Source: Chloroflexota bacterium | Lineage (GTDB): Bacteria; Chloroflexota; Dehalococcoidia; Tepidiformales; Tepidiformaceae | Assembly: GCA_016234445.1 (NCBI GenBank) | Contig: JACRBT010000004.1 | Span: forward strand, 588,737-652,736 | Reading direction: 5' to 3' | Length of the DNA stretch: 64,000 nt | In this document: positions 49,849-59,470 of the stretch, piece by piece | How the letters are laid out: each line of letters starts with the position of its first letter | Numbering within the stretch: position 1 is the first letter of the stretch | Notes under the pieces: model-generated | Seen by the model: the letters and a program-made list of their open reading frames with translations, nothing else | Told to the model about the DNA's origin: nothing | Database searches by the model: none | Made by a program: the position numbers and the translations under genes

Positions 49849-50298
49849 GTGAAGGGATCCATGCAGTTCGCCGGGACCTACCCCTACCAGATGGACAAGA
49901 ACCGGGTGCCAATCCCACCCGGCTTCCGTGGCGCCTTCGAAACCGGCGGCGCGGTCTCCACTGGCACGGAACCCTGCCTCGTCCTCCGCACGCCGGAAGC
50001 CTTCGAAGAAGAGGCCGCAGCAGTGAACGCGCTCCCGGACAACGACGACGGGGACGAGGCGCGCCGGGACTTCTTCGCCAACAGCTATCCGATCCAGAAA
50101 GACGGGCAGGGCAGGGCTCTCCTCCCTCTGAAACTCATCGACCACGCCGGGTTGAAGAAGGACGTCATCGTCGCCGGGGTTGGCAAGCAGATCGAAATCT
50201 GGGACCGGGCGACCTGGGAAGTGCGCGAAGAACAGCGCAAGGCCGCCCGCCGGGCCATCCGCAACGCCCAGGCTGCATCGAACGCGCAGGGGAGTTAA
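49849..50298 (+). CDS. mraZ: Transcriptional regulator MraZ
   Basis: 149 residues, or 145 from the ATG at 49861 (MQFAGTYPYQMDKNRVPIPPGFR). The duplicated SpoVT/AbrB-like (MraZ) repeats are recognisable: YQMDKNRVPIPPGFR and YPIQKDGQGRALLPLKLI. First gene of the dcw cluster; represses or tunes the cluster through TGGGG repeats just upstream. The GTG at 49849 is the outermost start. The C-terminus ends in an Ala/Arg helix. Confidence 0.95.
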   Translation: MKGSMQFAGTYPYQMDKNRVPIPPGFRGAFETGGAVSTGTEPCLVLRTPEAFEEEAAAVNALPDNDDGDEARRDFFANSYPIQKDGQGRALLPLKLIDHAGLKKDVIVAGVGKQIEIWDRATWEVREEQRKAARRAIRNAQAASNAQGS

Positions 50299-50299
50299 C

Positions 50300-51265
50300 G
50301 TGAGTGTTATGACGAGTACACCCACGCACGTCCCCGTCCTCCTCAACGAGGCCCTGGAATTCCTCGCCGTCCGCCCCGGCGGCTCCTACATCGACGGGAC
50401 CACCGGGCTCGGCGGCCACAGCGAGGCTATCGCGACCGCAATGGGCCCCGGTGGCCACCTCCTCTGCATCGACCAGGACCGCGAGGCACTGGAGTTCGCG
50501 CGGACGAAGTTGGCGGCGTTTGGGAGCGCCATCAACTTCGTCCACGGGAACTTCCGCGAACTCGCGGAAATCGCGCGGCGCCATGGCTTCAGCGGGGTCG
50601 ACGGCATTCTGCTGGACCTTGGCGTCTCTTCCCTCCAGTTCGGCTCCGCGGAGCGAGGGTTCGCCTTCGCCCTCGAAGGGCCCCTGGACATGCGCATGGA
50701 CCAGGCGTCGGGCGACCTCACCGCCGGTGAGATCGTCAACACCTGGGACGAATCGTCGCTGGCGGACCTGTTCTACCACTACGGCGAGGAGCGGCAGTCA
50801 CGCCGCATCGCCGCCGCCGTGGTCCGGGCACGTCCCCTCCAGACGACGTGGGAGTTAGCCAGAGCCGTCGAGCAGGCCGTGGGGGGCGTAAGGAGGCCGA
50901 CCCAAATTCACCCCGCCACCAAGGTCTTTCTTGCGCTCCGGATCCGGGTCAATCGCGAACTCGACAGCGTTGACGCGGTCCTTCCGCAAGCCCACGGCCT
51001 GCTCGGCTTTGGGACTGATGCCAGCGGCGGCGGCCGCATGGTCGTCATCAGTTTCCATTCTCTCGAAGACCGCATCGTCAAGACGTACATGCGGCGCGAG
51101 TCAACGAACTGCATTTGCCCGCCGGAATTGCCGGTCTGCCGCTGCGGCCACGTCGCCACCCTGCGGTTGCTGACCCGGCGCGCCGTGCGGCCATCCCCCG
51201 CGGAAGTTGCGGCGAATCCGCGCTCGCGCAGCGCCGTGCTGCGGGCCGCCGAACGGGTAGCATGA
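50300..51265 (+). CDS. rsmH: 16S rRNA (cytosine-1402-N4)-methyltransferase
   Basis: 321 residues from GTG 50300, chosen because AGGGGAG lies five bases upstream; ATG 50309 is the alternative. SAM-binding YIDGTTGLGGHSEAI, DLGVSSLQFGSAERGFAF and the substrate region FHSLEDRIVKTYMR with Cys-rich CICPPELPVCRCG are typical. It modifies the ribosomal P site. The stop overlaps ftsL in ATGA. Confidence 0.96.
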   Translation: MSVMTSTPTHVPVLLNEALEFLAVRPGGSYIDGTTGLGGHSEAIATAMGPGGHLLCIDQDREALEFARTKLAAFGSAINFVHGNFRELAEIARRHGFSGVDGILLDLGVSSLQFGSAERGFAFALEGPLDMRMDQASGDLTAGEIVNTWDESSLADLFYHYGEERQSRRIAAAVVRARPLQTTWELARAVEQAVGGVRRPTQIHPATKVFLALRIRVNRELDSVDAVLPQAHGLLGFGTDASGGGRMVVISFHSLEDRIVKTYMRRESTNCICPPELPVCRCGHVATLRLLTRRAVRPSPAEVAANPRSRSAVLRAAERVA

Positions 51266-51705
51266 TGGCGACGCTTCCGCGCCCACTGGGCGCCCACGGC
51301 CGCACCCTCCCGCTCCCGCCAGGCGTCGCCCGGGCGAACTGGTGGGTAATCGCCGCGATCATGCTCGCCGGGATGAGCGCCCTCCTCCCGGTCCTCCAGA
51401 ACAGCTCGGCGACCAGCCGCGGCTTCCGCGTCCAGTCGCTCCAGGCCCGCCAGGCCGAACTCAACGGCCAGATCGGCGAACTCGAATCCGAAGTCGCCCG
51501 CCTCACCTCCCAGGACCGGATCGAGCGGCGTGCCCGGGCGATCGGTCTCGAACCGTCGTCCAACCCGATCTTCATCACCGTCGATGTCCCGGGGCCAGCC
51601 CCCGCGAAAATCCCGGCCGAACTTCTCCCCTCGCCTCAACCGCGAGCGGCCGGGGCTGAACCATGGTGGCGGTCACTCTTCAGGTGGTTGCCGCTGCCGG
51701 ACTGA
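51262..51705 (+). CDS. ftsL: Cell division protein FtsL (septum-formation initiator-like)
   Basis: 147 residues. One transmembrane helix (WWVIAAIMLAGMSALLPVL) is followed by a coiled coil (VQSLQARQAELNGQIGELESEVARL) and a short Pro-rich C-terminus. This shape and position between rsmH and ftsI identify FtsL. It is longer than many FtsL because of the Pro/Trp tail. It overlaps rsmH by ATGA. Confidence 0.88.
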   Translation: MMATLPRPLGAHGRTLPLPPGVARANWWVIAAIMLAGMSALLPVLQNSSATSRGFRVQSLQARQAELNGQIGELESEVARLTSQDRIERRARAIGLEPSSNPIFITVDVPGPAPAKIPAELLPSPQPRAAGAEPWWRSLFRWLPLPD

Positions 51706-51750
51706 TTTCGAACCCGGGCCATTGGCCCGCCGGCTGGAGGCGCGTTCGGT

Positions 51751-53481
51751 ATGTCACGTCACCGGGCCCCTGGCACATTCAGGGTATGGCTGCCCGCTGC
51801 CTTCCTGGCCGCGTTCGCCGTGCTTGTCTGCGTCCAGCTCGTGAAGGTCCAGGTGCTCGACCACGACCGTTACGCAGCCGAGGCCCGGGCCGTCCGCCGG
51901 GGGAACGACACCTTCTACGCCCGTCGTGGCTCCATCCTGGACCGCAACGGCAACGTCCTCGCGACCAGCGTCGACACCTGGGACATCTATGTCAGCCCCC
52001 GCGCCTGGAAAGACGCCGAACGGGCTGCGAACGCCTCCGCCGTTCTTGCCCCCCTCCTCAAGGCCGACCCTGCGAAACTGCGTGTCACGGTCCAGCAGAG
52101 CGAAGGTGGCGACGTCCTCCTCAAGCGCGACGTCGACTACGAGACCGGGCGCCTCATCCTCAAGGCGGCGATCCCCGGCGTCATCGCGCTCGCGAACACG
52201 GCCCGGATGACCCCCGAAGGCGACACCGGCGCGTCGGTCCTCGGCTTCATCGGCCAGGACAACGTCGGCCTCGCCGGCATCGAAGCGCAATACAACGACA
52301 TCCTCCAGGGGAAGCCGGGGCGCGCCGTCTACGAACGCGACACCACCGGTGAGCCCATCCCCTTCGGCCAGTACATCGCGATTAAGCCAGAGGCGGGGAA
52401 GGACCTCGTCCTCACCATCGACCGCCACCTCCAGGCGCTGGCGGAAGAGCGGCTCGCCCAGGCGATGAAGGACCACCGTGCCCAGGGCGGCGCCCTGATC
52501 ATGATGGACCCGGCCACGGGCGAAATCCTCGCCATGGCGACGTCGCCGGGCCTGCGTTACAGCACCCTCGACCTCAGTGACAACAAGCAGATCGAGCTCC
52601 TTCGCAACCGGGCTGTGACCGACCTCTACGAACCCGGCAGCGTGATGAAGGTGATCACGGCGGCGGCCGCCATCGACGCCGGTGTCGTTTCGCCCAACAC
52701 CGAGTACGTCGACAACGGCGTGACCTACATCTACGACGTGCCCATCCGGAACTGGGACAACAACGTCTACGGTCCCCAGACCATGACCGGCGTCCTCCAG
52801 AACAGCATCAACACCGGCGCCGTGTTCATGGCGCAGGCCCTTGGCGCCGACCTCTTCCACAAGTACATGGACGCCTTCGGGTTCGGCCGGCCCACGGGCA
52901 TCGACCTGAGCGGCGAAGCCTCCGGCATCATCCGGCGGCCCGCCGACCGGGACTGGTCGCCGGTTGACCTCGCCACCCAGTCGTTCGGCCAGTCGATCAG
53001 CGTCACGCCGGTCCAGATGCTGACGGCCATCGCTGCCGCCATCAACGGCGGAAACCTTGTGAGGCCCCACCTCGTGAAGGCGTATGTGGGCGCCGACGGC
53101 AAGCGCGAAGAAGTCGCCCCGGAGATCGTCTCCCGGGCAGTCTCCGCCCAGACGAGCGCGGCCATTCGCGACATGCTCTTCCAGGTGGTCAACCCCGGGC
53201 ACGCCCATCCCGCCCAGCCCAAGAACTACACCGCCGGCGGCAAGTCCGGCACCGCCAACGTCCCCATCCCCAACGGCTACGACGACCGCCAGGTCGCATC
53301 CTTTGTCGGCTTCGCCCCAGCCGACGACCCGAAGGTCCTGATCATGGTCAAGCTGGACCAGAACCAGGACCTCATGACTGGCACCCAGGCGGCGGCTCCC
53401 ATCTTCGCGAGCCTCGCCGACGAAGTCCTCGCCTACTTGAACGTCCGGCCTGACGCCCCGAAGTACGTGGTGAAGCCGTGA
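51751..53481 (+). CDS. ftsI: Penicillin-binding protein, FtsI/SpoVD class (septal transpeptidase)
   Basis: 576 residues. An N-terminal anchor helix (VWLPAAFLAAFAVLVCVQLV), a dimerisation domain starting RRGSILDRNGNVLATS, and the transpeptidase domain with SVMK (SxxK serine in YEPGSVMKVITA), SIN (QNSINTGAV) and KSGTA (AGGKSGTANVP). No PASTA domains. Second-gene position after ftsL is standard. The stop overlaps murF by GTGA; the usual next gene, murE, is absent. Confidence 0.95.
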   Translation: MSRHRAPGTFRVWLPAAFLAAFAVLVCVQLVKVQVLDHDRYAAEARAVRRGNDTFYARRGSILDRNGNVLATSVDTWDIYVSPRAWKDAERAANASAVLAPLLKADPAKLRVTVQQSEGGDVLLKRDVDYETGRLILKAAIPGVIALANTARMTPEGDTGASVLGFIGQDNVGLAGIEAQYNDILQGKPGRAVYERDTTGEPIPFGQYIAIKPEAGKDLVLTIDRHLQALAEERLAQAMKDHRAQGGALIMMDPATGEILAMATSPGLRYSTLDLSDNKQIELLRNRAVTDLYEPGSVMKVITAAAAIDAGVVSPNTEYVDNGVTYIYDVPIRNWDNNVYGPQTMTGVLQNSINTGAVFMAQALGADLFHKYMDAFGFGRPTGIDLSGEASGIIRRPADRDWSPVDLATQSFGQSISVTPVQMLTAIAAAINGGNLVRPHLVKAYVGADGKREEVAPEIVSRAVSAQTSAAIRDMLFQVVNPGHAHPAQPKNYTAGGKSGTANVPIPNGYDDRQVASFVGFAPADDPKVLIMVKLDQNQDLMTGTQAAAPIFASLADEVLAYLNVRPDAPKYVVKP

Positions 53482-54854
53482 CCGGCCACCTGACCACTGG
53501 CTTCGTCGCCAAGGAGATGTCGGCCGCGGGATACCGCGTCATCGCCGGCCCCGACCTCGACGTGACCGGAGGCGCGGCAGACTCGCGCCGGGTCCGCCCC
53601 GGCGACCTCTTCACCGCCTTCCGGGGAGAGAACGTCGACGGCAACGCCTTCGTCGGCGACGCCCTCCGCGCCGGGGCCGTGGCCGCCATCTGCGAACGTG
53701 CACCCGTGGGCGACTGGCCGGGAGCGACCGTGATTGTCGTCCCCGAGGCTACCGTCGCCGTCGGGCGGCTGGCCCACGCCTGGCGGCAGGAGTGCAACCC
53801 CCGCGTGGTCGGGATCACCGGCACCGTCGGCAAGACGACCGCCAAGGACCTGACGGCCGCCGTCATCGGGCGTCACTTCGCCACCCACAAGAGCGAGGGC
53901 AACCTCAACTCGCGCGAAGGCCTGCCCCTTGCCCTGATGAGCCTCCGCCGCGACCACCGGGTCAGCGTCCTCGAACTGGCGATGGACAGCCGCGGTGAGA
54001 TCTTCGAACTCTGCGCCATCGCCCGGCCGGAGATCGGGATCGTCCTCAACGTTGGCCTCACCCACGTGGAGAAGCTCGGGAGCATCGAGGCCATCCAGGC
54101 AGAGAAGCTCGCCCTCGCCCGCTACCTCCCCGCCTCCGGCACGGCGATCGTCAACGCCGACGACCGCCTCGTCGCCCCGGTGGCGGACGAACTCAGTTGC
54201 CGCGTCATCAGCTTTGGCGAATGCCGGCGCGCGACCCTCCGCCGCGGCCCGGTGACCGACCTCGGCCTGAACGGGACCACCTTCGACGTCACCTTCGAGG
54301 GCCAGACGGTCGCCGTGGCATCGCCGCTTCCCGGGGCCCACGTCGTCCCGGCTGCGCTCGCCGCGATTGGCGCCGGCGTGGCGTTGGGGATGACCCTCGA
54401 AGACGCCGCCGCCGGGGTCCGCGAATCTGGCATCAGCGGCCGCGCCCGGATCGTCCAGGCCGCGTCCGGCGCGACGATCGTCGACGACCGCTACAACTCG
54501 AGCCCGGCCTCGCTCAACGGGGCGCTGCGGATGCTCGGAGGACTCGCCGGGCGGCGGATCGCGCTGCTCGGGCGGATGGCGGAACTCGGCGCCTTCGAAG
54601 CCGAGGAACACCGCCGGGCCGGCCGCACCGCCGCCGAATGCTGCGACATCCTTGTCGCGGTCGGCGAGACCGCCCGTACGATCGTCGAAGAGGCCGCCGT
54701 CGCTGGCCACCCTGACGCCCGCTGGTTTGCCACGAAGGAAGACGCCGCCGTCGCCGTGGCACGCGAACTCCGTGCAGGGGATTTCCTCCTCGTGAAGGCC
54801 TCCCGGGCGATGGCGTTCGAGACGATCCTCCCGATCCTGGAGGGCCAGCCGTGA
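53478..54854 (+). CDS. murF: UDP-MurNAc-tripeptide--D-Ala-D-Ala ligase
   Basis: 458 residues from GTG 53478 (GTGA overlap with ftsI). N-terminal substrate domain (SRRVRPGDLFTAFRGENVDGNAF), central ATP domain with the P-loop GITGTVGKTTAKDL and EGNLNSREGLPLALM, and a C-terminal Rossmann domain (IVDDRYNSSPASLNGALRML) are all present. It adds D-Ala-D-Ala to the stem peptide. In other dcw clusters murE precedes it; here it directly follows ftsI. Confidence 0.95.
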   Translation: MTGHLTTGFVAKEMSAAGYRVIAGPDLDVTGGAADSRRVRPGDLFTAFRGENVDGNAFVGDALRAGAVAAICERAPVGDWPGATVIVVPEATVAVGRLAHAWRQECNPRVVGITGTVGKTTAKDLTAAVIGRHFATHKSEGNLNSREGLPLALMSLRRDHRVSVLELAMDSRGEIFELCAIARPEIGIVLNVGLTHVEKLGSIEAIQAEKLALARYLPASGTAIVNADDRLVAPVADELSCRVISFGECRRATLRRGPVTDLGLNGTTFDVTFEGQTVAVASPLPGAHVVPAALAAIGAGVALGMTLEDAAAGVRESGISGRARIVQAASGATIVDDRYNSSPASLNGALRMLGGLAGRRIALLGRMAELGAFEAEEHRRAGRTAAECCDILVAVGETARTIVEEAAVAGHPDARWFATKEDAAVAVARELRAGDFLLVKASRAMAFETILPILEGQP

Positions 54855-55819
54855 TCCACGCGCTCGTCTCCGGGGTGATCGCGTTCGGGCTGGCGCTCGT
54901 GCTCGGCTTCCCGATCCTGCGCTACCTCCGCTACCAGAAGGTCGGCAAGAGCATCAGCGAGTACCAGCCGGAGTCGCACCAGAAGAAGGCCGGGACGCCC
55001 ACCTTTGGCGGCTTCATGATCTGGGTGCCGACCGCCATCGTCGCCTCCGTGGCGGTCGACTGGCGCGAGCACGGCTCCATCCTCCTCCCGATCGCGACGA
55101 TCGCCATCGCCGGCTTCGTCGGGTTCGTGGACGACCTCGGCACGCTCCAGCATCGCCGCCAGGGCGGACTGAGCTGGCGCTTCAAGATCGCCTTCGTCCT
55201 GGTCCTCGGCGTCGCCGCAGCCTGGGTGCTTTACAACAAGGTCGAAGTCGAGTCGATCAACATCCCCTGGACCGGGCACTACAAGCTCGGCGCCTGGTAC
55301 ATCCCCATCGCCGTCGCCACGATCGTCGCGACGACCACTTCCGTCGCGATCACCGACGGCCTCGACGGCCTCGCCGGCGGGACCACCCTGATCGCGTTCA
55401 TCGCCTACGGGATCATCGCCTTCATCCAGGGCCAGGAATTCGTCGCCACCTTCGCCTTCATCATCGCCGGGGCGAACCTCGGCTTCCTCTGGTTCAACGC
55501 CCATCCCGCCTTCGTGATCATGGGCGACACCGGGGCGCTGGCGCTGGGTTCGAGCCTGGCGGTCGTCGCGCTGATGACGGGACAGTGGCTGTTGATGCCC
55601 CTGATCGGAATCGTCTTCGTGGCCGAGGCGCTCAGCAACGTCATCCAGATCGGCTACTTCAAGCTTTCCGGCGGCAAGCGAATCTTCCGGCGGGCCCCCC
55701 TCCACCATCACCTGGAGGAGATCGGCTGGCCCGAAACCCGGATCGTCACGCGCGCCTGGCTCATCTCGATCGCGGCGGCCATGCTCGGCGTCGCCTTCGC
55801 GCTGGCGGTGCCCGAATGA
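54851..55819 (+). CDS. mraY: Phospho-MurNAc-pentapeptide transferase
   Basis: 322 residues with about ten transmembrane helices. Conserved loops: GKSISEYQPESHQKKAGTPTFGG, then GFVDDLGTL (Asp pair) and ITDGLDGLAGGT, and RRAPLHHHLEEIGWPE at the end. It makes lipid I from UDP-MurNAc-pentapeptide. It starts at GTG 54851 overlapping murF by GTGA, and its stop overlaps murD by ATGA. Confidence 0.96.
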   Translation: MIHALVSGVIAFGLALVLGFPILRYLRYQKVGKSISEYQPESHQKKAGTPTFGGFMIWVPTAIVASVAVDWREHGSILLPIATIAIAGFVGFVDDLGTLQHRRQGGLSWRFKIAFVLVLGVAAAWVLYNKVEVESINIPWTGHYKLGAWYIPIAVATIVATTTSVAITDGLDGLAGGTTLIAFIAYGIIAFIQGQEFVATFAFIIAGANLGFLWFNAHPAFVIMGDTGALALGSSLAVVALMTGQWLLMPLIGIVFVAEALSNVIQIGYFKLSGGKRIFRRAPLHHHLEEIGWPETRIVTRAWLISIAAAMLGVAFALAVPE

Positions 55820-57225
55820 TGGCGACGGCCCAACGGCGGCCGGGCGAAGGCGCCCCCGAGGTCCGAGGCAAACGGGCGCTTGTCTATTCGCTCGGCATCG
55901 AAGGGCGGGACCTTGCCGGCTGGCTCCTCCGCGAAGGCGCCTCCGTCACGATCTCCGACACCCGCGACGAGGCCGCGCTCGAAGCCGCCGGCGCCCGGGC
56001 CCCGGAAGGCGTCGACCGCGTCGTCAGCGGCGGCCCGCTCCTCGACCCCGAAGGCTACGACCTCGTGGCGGTCTCCCAGTCGGTCCTGCGCCACAACGAG
56101 GCGATGGTCCGCGCCCGCCAGCTCGGCATCCCGGTGACGTCGCAGATGCGGCTCTTCCTCCAGCTCTGCCCCGGACGCCTGGTGGGGATCACCGGCTCCA
56201 GCGGGAAGTCGACCACGACCGCGCTCGCCGGGGCGATGGCGAAGGCCGCGGGGATCGAACACGTCGTCGGCGGGAACATCGGCGAGGCCCTTCTCGGCCG
56301 CCTCGATGAAATCTCCGAAGCGACGACGGTCATCCTCGAGATCAGCCACACCCAGCTCCAGTACACCGACCGCTCGCCCGAGATCGCGGCGGTCACGAAC
56401 GTCACCCCCAACCACCTCGACCAGTTCAGCTGGGACGAATACGTGGGCCTGAAGCGCAACCTCCTGAAGTTCCAGGGCGTCGACGACACCGCCGTCCTCA
56501 ACGTCGACGACCACACCAGCCGGGCCCTCGTCACCGACGTGAAGGGGCGGCTCGTCCGAACCTCGATGACGGGAGAGGTCGCCGGGGACGGCGCCTGGCT
56601 CGAAGGCGGCTCGGTCGTCACCCGCACGGGGCGCATCTCGCGGACCATCGTCCCGGCATCGCGCCTGCGCCTTCGCGGCTCCCACAACGTCGCGAACGTC
56701 GTCATGGCCTGCGCCATCGCCGAGGCCATGGGCCTCCCGCCGGCGGCGATGCGGGCCGCGGCCGAGAACTTCCCCGGTGTCCCCCACCGGCTCGAAGTTG
56801 TCGGGCGGGCGAACGGCGCAACCTGGATCAACGACAGCATCGCCACCTCCCCGGAACGGACGATGGCCGGACTCCGCGCCTTCGCGGAGCCGGTCGTCCT
56901 CCTCCTCGGCGGCCGCGAAAAGAGCCTCCCGCTCGACGGGCTCCAGCAGCTGGCGCGGGAACGCTGCCACACGGTCATCTGCTTTGGCGAAGCCGGGCCA
57001 CTCTTCCATGACGCGCTCCGCCGCGCCGTCGCCGACACCCGGCTGGTGGCCACGCTCGACCAGGCTGTTGCCGAGGCGGCCGGGGCTGTCCGCGCCGGCG
57101 ACGTGGTCCTCCTTTCGCCCGCCGGGACAAGTTTCGACGCTTACCCCAACTTCGAGGCACGGGGCCGGGCCTTCCGCGACCTCGTCGCCACGCTCCCCGG
57201 GTTCGAAGCGGAGGTGACGCCATAG
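55816..57225 (+). CDS. murD: UDP-MurNAc-L-alanine--D-glutamate ligase
   Basis: 469 residues. An N-terminal Rossmann domain (ALVYSLGIEGRDLAGWLLREGASV) binds UDP; the ATP loop is VGITGSSGKSTTTALAGAM, with NVTPNHLDQF and LRGSHNVANVVMA as the mid-domain signatures. C-terminal domain with VVLLLGGREKSLP. It is somewhat longer than the usual 440 residues. Its TAG stop is nested with the proposed ATA start of ftsW. Confidence 0.95.
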   Translation: MMATAQRRPGEGAPEVRGKRALVYSLGIEGRDLAGWLLREGASVTISDTRDEAALEAAGARAPEGVDRVVSGGPLLDPEGYDLVAVSQSVLRHNEAMVRARQLGIPVTSQMRLFLQLCPGRLVGITGSSGKSTTTALAGAMAKAAGIEHVVGGNIGEALLGRLDEISEATTVILEISHTQLQYTDRSPEIAAVTNVTPNHLDQFSWDEYVGLKRNLLKFQGVDDTAVLNVDDHTSRALVTDVKGRLVRTSMTGEVAGDGAWLEGGSVVTRTGRISRTIVPASRLRLRGSHNVANVVMACAIAEAMGLPPAAMRAAAENFPGVPHRLEVVGRANGATWINDSIATSPERTMAGLRAFAEPVVLLLGGREKSLPLDGLQQLARERCHTVICFGEAGPLFHDALRRAVADTRLVATLDQAVAEAAGAVRAGDVVLLSPAGTSFDAYPNFEARGRAFRDLVATLPGFEAEVTP

Positions 57226-58385
57226 CCGCCGCCCAACGGACCGGGGACTGGACCCCTGGCCGCCCCGACTACGCACTCCTGGCGCTGACGGCGGTGCTGA
57301 CGATCACCGGCCTCATCGCCGTCTACAGCGCCAGCTTCGTCATCGGCCTGGCCGAATTCGGCAACCCGAACTACTACATCATCCGCCAGCTGATGTGGGC
57401 CGGCCTCGGCGTCGTGCTCCTGATCGGGGCCGTCAACACCGACTACCGCCGCTACCGCCCGCTGGCGGTGCCGTTCATGGCGATCACGATCGTGATGCTG
57501 GTCGCCGTCCTCGCGGTCGGGATCGACGGTGGCGGCGCCCAGCGCTGGCTCGGTGTCGGCGCCTTCACGATCCAGCCGGCCGAATTCGCCAAACTCACCG
57601 TCTGCATCTACCTCGCGGCCTGGTTGGCGGGCAACGACAGTGTCAGCACGTGGGAGCACGGGCTCTTCCCGTTCATTCTCATCATCAGCGCCGTGAGCCT
57701 GCTGATCATGCTCCAGCCCAACCTCGGGACGACGCTGATCATCCTCGTGATCACCGTCACGATGTTCTGGGTGGCGGGTGCGAGCGTCACCCAGATGGCC
57801 GCCCTCGCCGTCACCGGCATCGTCGCGGTTTCTTTTCTCGCCACCGTCGCCGGCTATCGCGCCGATCGTCTCACCGCCTTCTTCCACGCCGAAGACGACC
57901 CCGCTGGCAACGGCTTCCAGACGCTGCAGGCGGTCATGGCGATGGGCAACGGCGGCATCCAGGGGCTCGGCCTCGGAGCCAGCCGGGCCAAGTTCTTCTA
58001 CGTCCCCGAAAGCCACACCGACGGCGTCTTCGCGATCATCGGCGAAGAACTGGGGCTCGTCTGCACTCTCGCCGTGCTCCTCCTCTACATGATCCTGATG
58101 GTCCGCGGCTACCAGATCGCCTCGCGCTGCCGGGATCCCTTCGGGCGCTACATGGCCGCCGGGATCACGACGTGGGTCACCGCCCAGGCGCTCCTCAACA
58201 TCGGCGGCATAACCCGCGTCATCCCGCTGACCGGCGTGCCCCTGCCCTTCATCAGTTACGGCGGCAACGCCCTTGCCGCGGTCATGCTCGCCACCGGCGT
58301 CCTCATCAGCATCTCCCGCTACGGCAACGACCGCGGCGGCTACATGGACCGCGAACGGACCGTCGTCAGGAGGCAGCCACGATGA
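57222..58385 (+). CDS. ftsW: Lipid II polymerase/division protein FtsW (start codon uncertain)
   Basis: The SEDS family is clear: about ten helices, ISYGGNALAAVML near the end and FIPESHT-like (YVPESHTDGVFAIIGEELG) loop. The only standard start is GTG 57294 (363 residues), which would cut the first helix (YALLALTAVLTITGLIAVYS) in half. An ATA codon at 57222 follows GGAGGTGA by four bases, forms ATAG with the murD stop exactly as the neighbouring genes form ATGA, and gives 387 residues with an intact first helix and N-tail. I therefore infer a non-AUG start there. The stop overlaps murG by ATGA. Confidence 0.88.
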   Translation: MAAAQRTGDWTPGRPDYALLALTAVLTITGLIAVYSASFVIGLAEFGNPNYYIIRQLMWAGLGVVLLIGAVNTDYRRYRPLAVPFMAITIVMLVAVLAVGIDGGGAQRWLGVGAFTIQPAEFAKLTVCIYLAAWLAGNDSVSTWEHGLFPFILIISAVSLLIMLQPNLGTTLIILVITVTMFWVAGASVTQMAALAVTGIVAVSFLATVAGYRADRLTAFFHAEDDPAGNGFQTLQAVMAMGNGGIQGLGLGASRAKFFYVPESHTDGVFAIIGEELGLVCTLAVLLLYMILMVRGYQIASRCRDPFGRYMAAGITTWVTAQALLNIGGITRVIPLTGVPLPFISYGGNALAAVMLATGVLISISRYGNDRGGYMDRERTVVRRQPR

Positions 58386-59470
58386 GGCTCGCTTTGACTG
58401 CCGGCGGCACCGGCGGCCACATCTTCCCCGCCCTGGCGGTGCTCGACGCCGTCCTCGCCCGCGACCCCGCGACGGAAGTGCGCTTCTTCGGCCCGGACAA
58501 CCGGGGCGAACGCCGGATGGTCGAGTCGCGCGGAGTCGCCTTCGAAACCGTGTCTGCCGCCGGCGTCAGGGGCCGGGGGCCGTTGCAGGTCGCCCGCAGC
58601 CTCTGGCGGGTCCTCGCCGGGACGTTGGCCGCCGCGCGCAGACTCCGGGCCTTCCACGCCGACGTAGTCTTCAGCACCGGCGGCTACGCCAGCTTCCCGG
58701 CGAGCCTCGCCGCCCGGCTTCTTCGCCGTCCCCTCGTGGTCTACCTGCCCGACGTCGCCCCGGGCTGGGCGGTGCGGGCCGAGCAGCGCCTCGCCACCCG
58801 GATGGCGACCACCACCGACGCCGCCCTCGCCTACCTGCCCGCGAAGAAGACCGCTGTGACCGGCTACCCCGTCCGGCCCGAATTCTTCAGCGTCACCCGC
58901 GAGGAAGCGCGCGCCCGGCTCGGGATCGACGCCGCCGCACGGCTGGTGCTTGTCGCCGGTGCGAGCCAGGGCGCGCGGGCGCTTAACCGCGCCGTCTTCG
59001 ACAACATCCGCCAGCTGGCCGCCGAGTCCACCGTCATCCACATCACGGGCGCAGCCGACATCGCCGAGGCGCTCGCGCTGAAGGACTCCCTCGACAGCGG
59101 CATCGCGGGCCGATACCTCCCGGCCAGCTTCCGCGACGACATGCCCATCGCCATGCTCGCCGCCGACGTCGCCGTGATGCGCGCGGGGGCGAGCGTCCTC
59201 GGAGAGCTGCCCGCCGCCGGGCTCCCGGCGATCCTCGTCCCCGGGACTTTCGCCGGCGGCCACCAGCGCGACAACGCCCGCTGGCTCGCGGATGCGGGCG
59301 CCGCCGTCATCCTCGAAGAAACAGCGATCGCCACACTCCCGGCCGCGCTTCTTGGGCTGCTCAACGACCGCGCCCGCCTCGAAGCCATGCGCGCCGCCGC
59401 CGAGGGACTGGCCCGCCCGGACGCCGCCGCGGACATCGCCGCGATCATCAGCGAGGTGGCAAAGCGATGA
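58382..59470 (+). CDS. murG: UDP-GlcNAc:lipid I N-acetylglucosaminyltransferase
   Basis: 362 residues. MRLALTAGGTGGHIFPALAV contains the GGTGGH loop, FSTGGYASFPASLAA the acceptor side, AGASQGARALNRAV the second Gly loop and RAGASVLGELPAAGLPAILVP the donor-binding C-terminal signature. It turns lipid I into lipid II at the inner face of the membrane. ATGA overlaps with both ftsW and murC. Confidence 0.95.
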   Translation: MRLALTAGGTGGHIFPALAVLDAVLARDPATEVRFFGPDNRGERRMVESRGVAFETVSAAGVRGRGPLQVARSLWRVLAGTLAAARRLRAFHADVVFSTGGYASFPASLAARLLRRPLVVYLPDVAPGWAVRAEQRLATRMATTTDAALAYLPAKKTAVTGYPVRPEFFSVTREEARARLGIDAAARLVLVAGASQGARALNRAVFDNIRQLAAESTVIHITGAADIAEALALKDSLDSGIAGRYLPASFRDDMPIAMLAADVAVMRAGASVLGELPAAGLPAILVPGTFAGGHQRDNARWLADAGAAVILEETAIATLPAALLGLLNDRARLEAMRAAAEGLARPDAAADIAAIISEVAKR

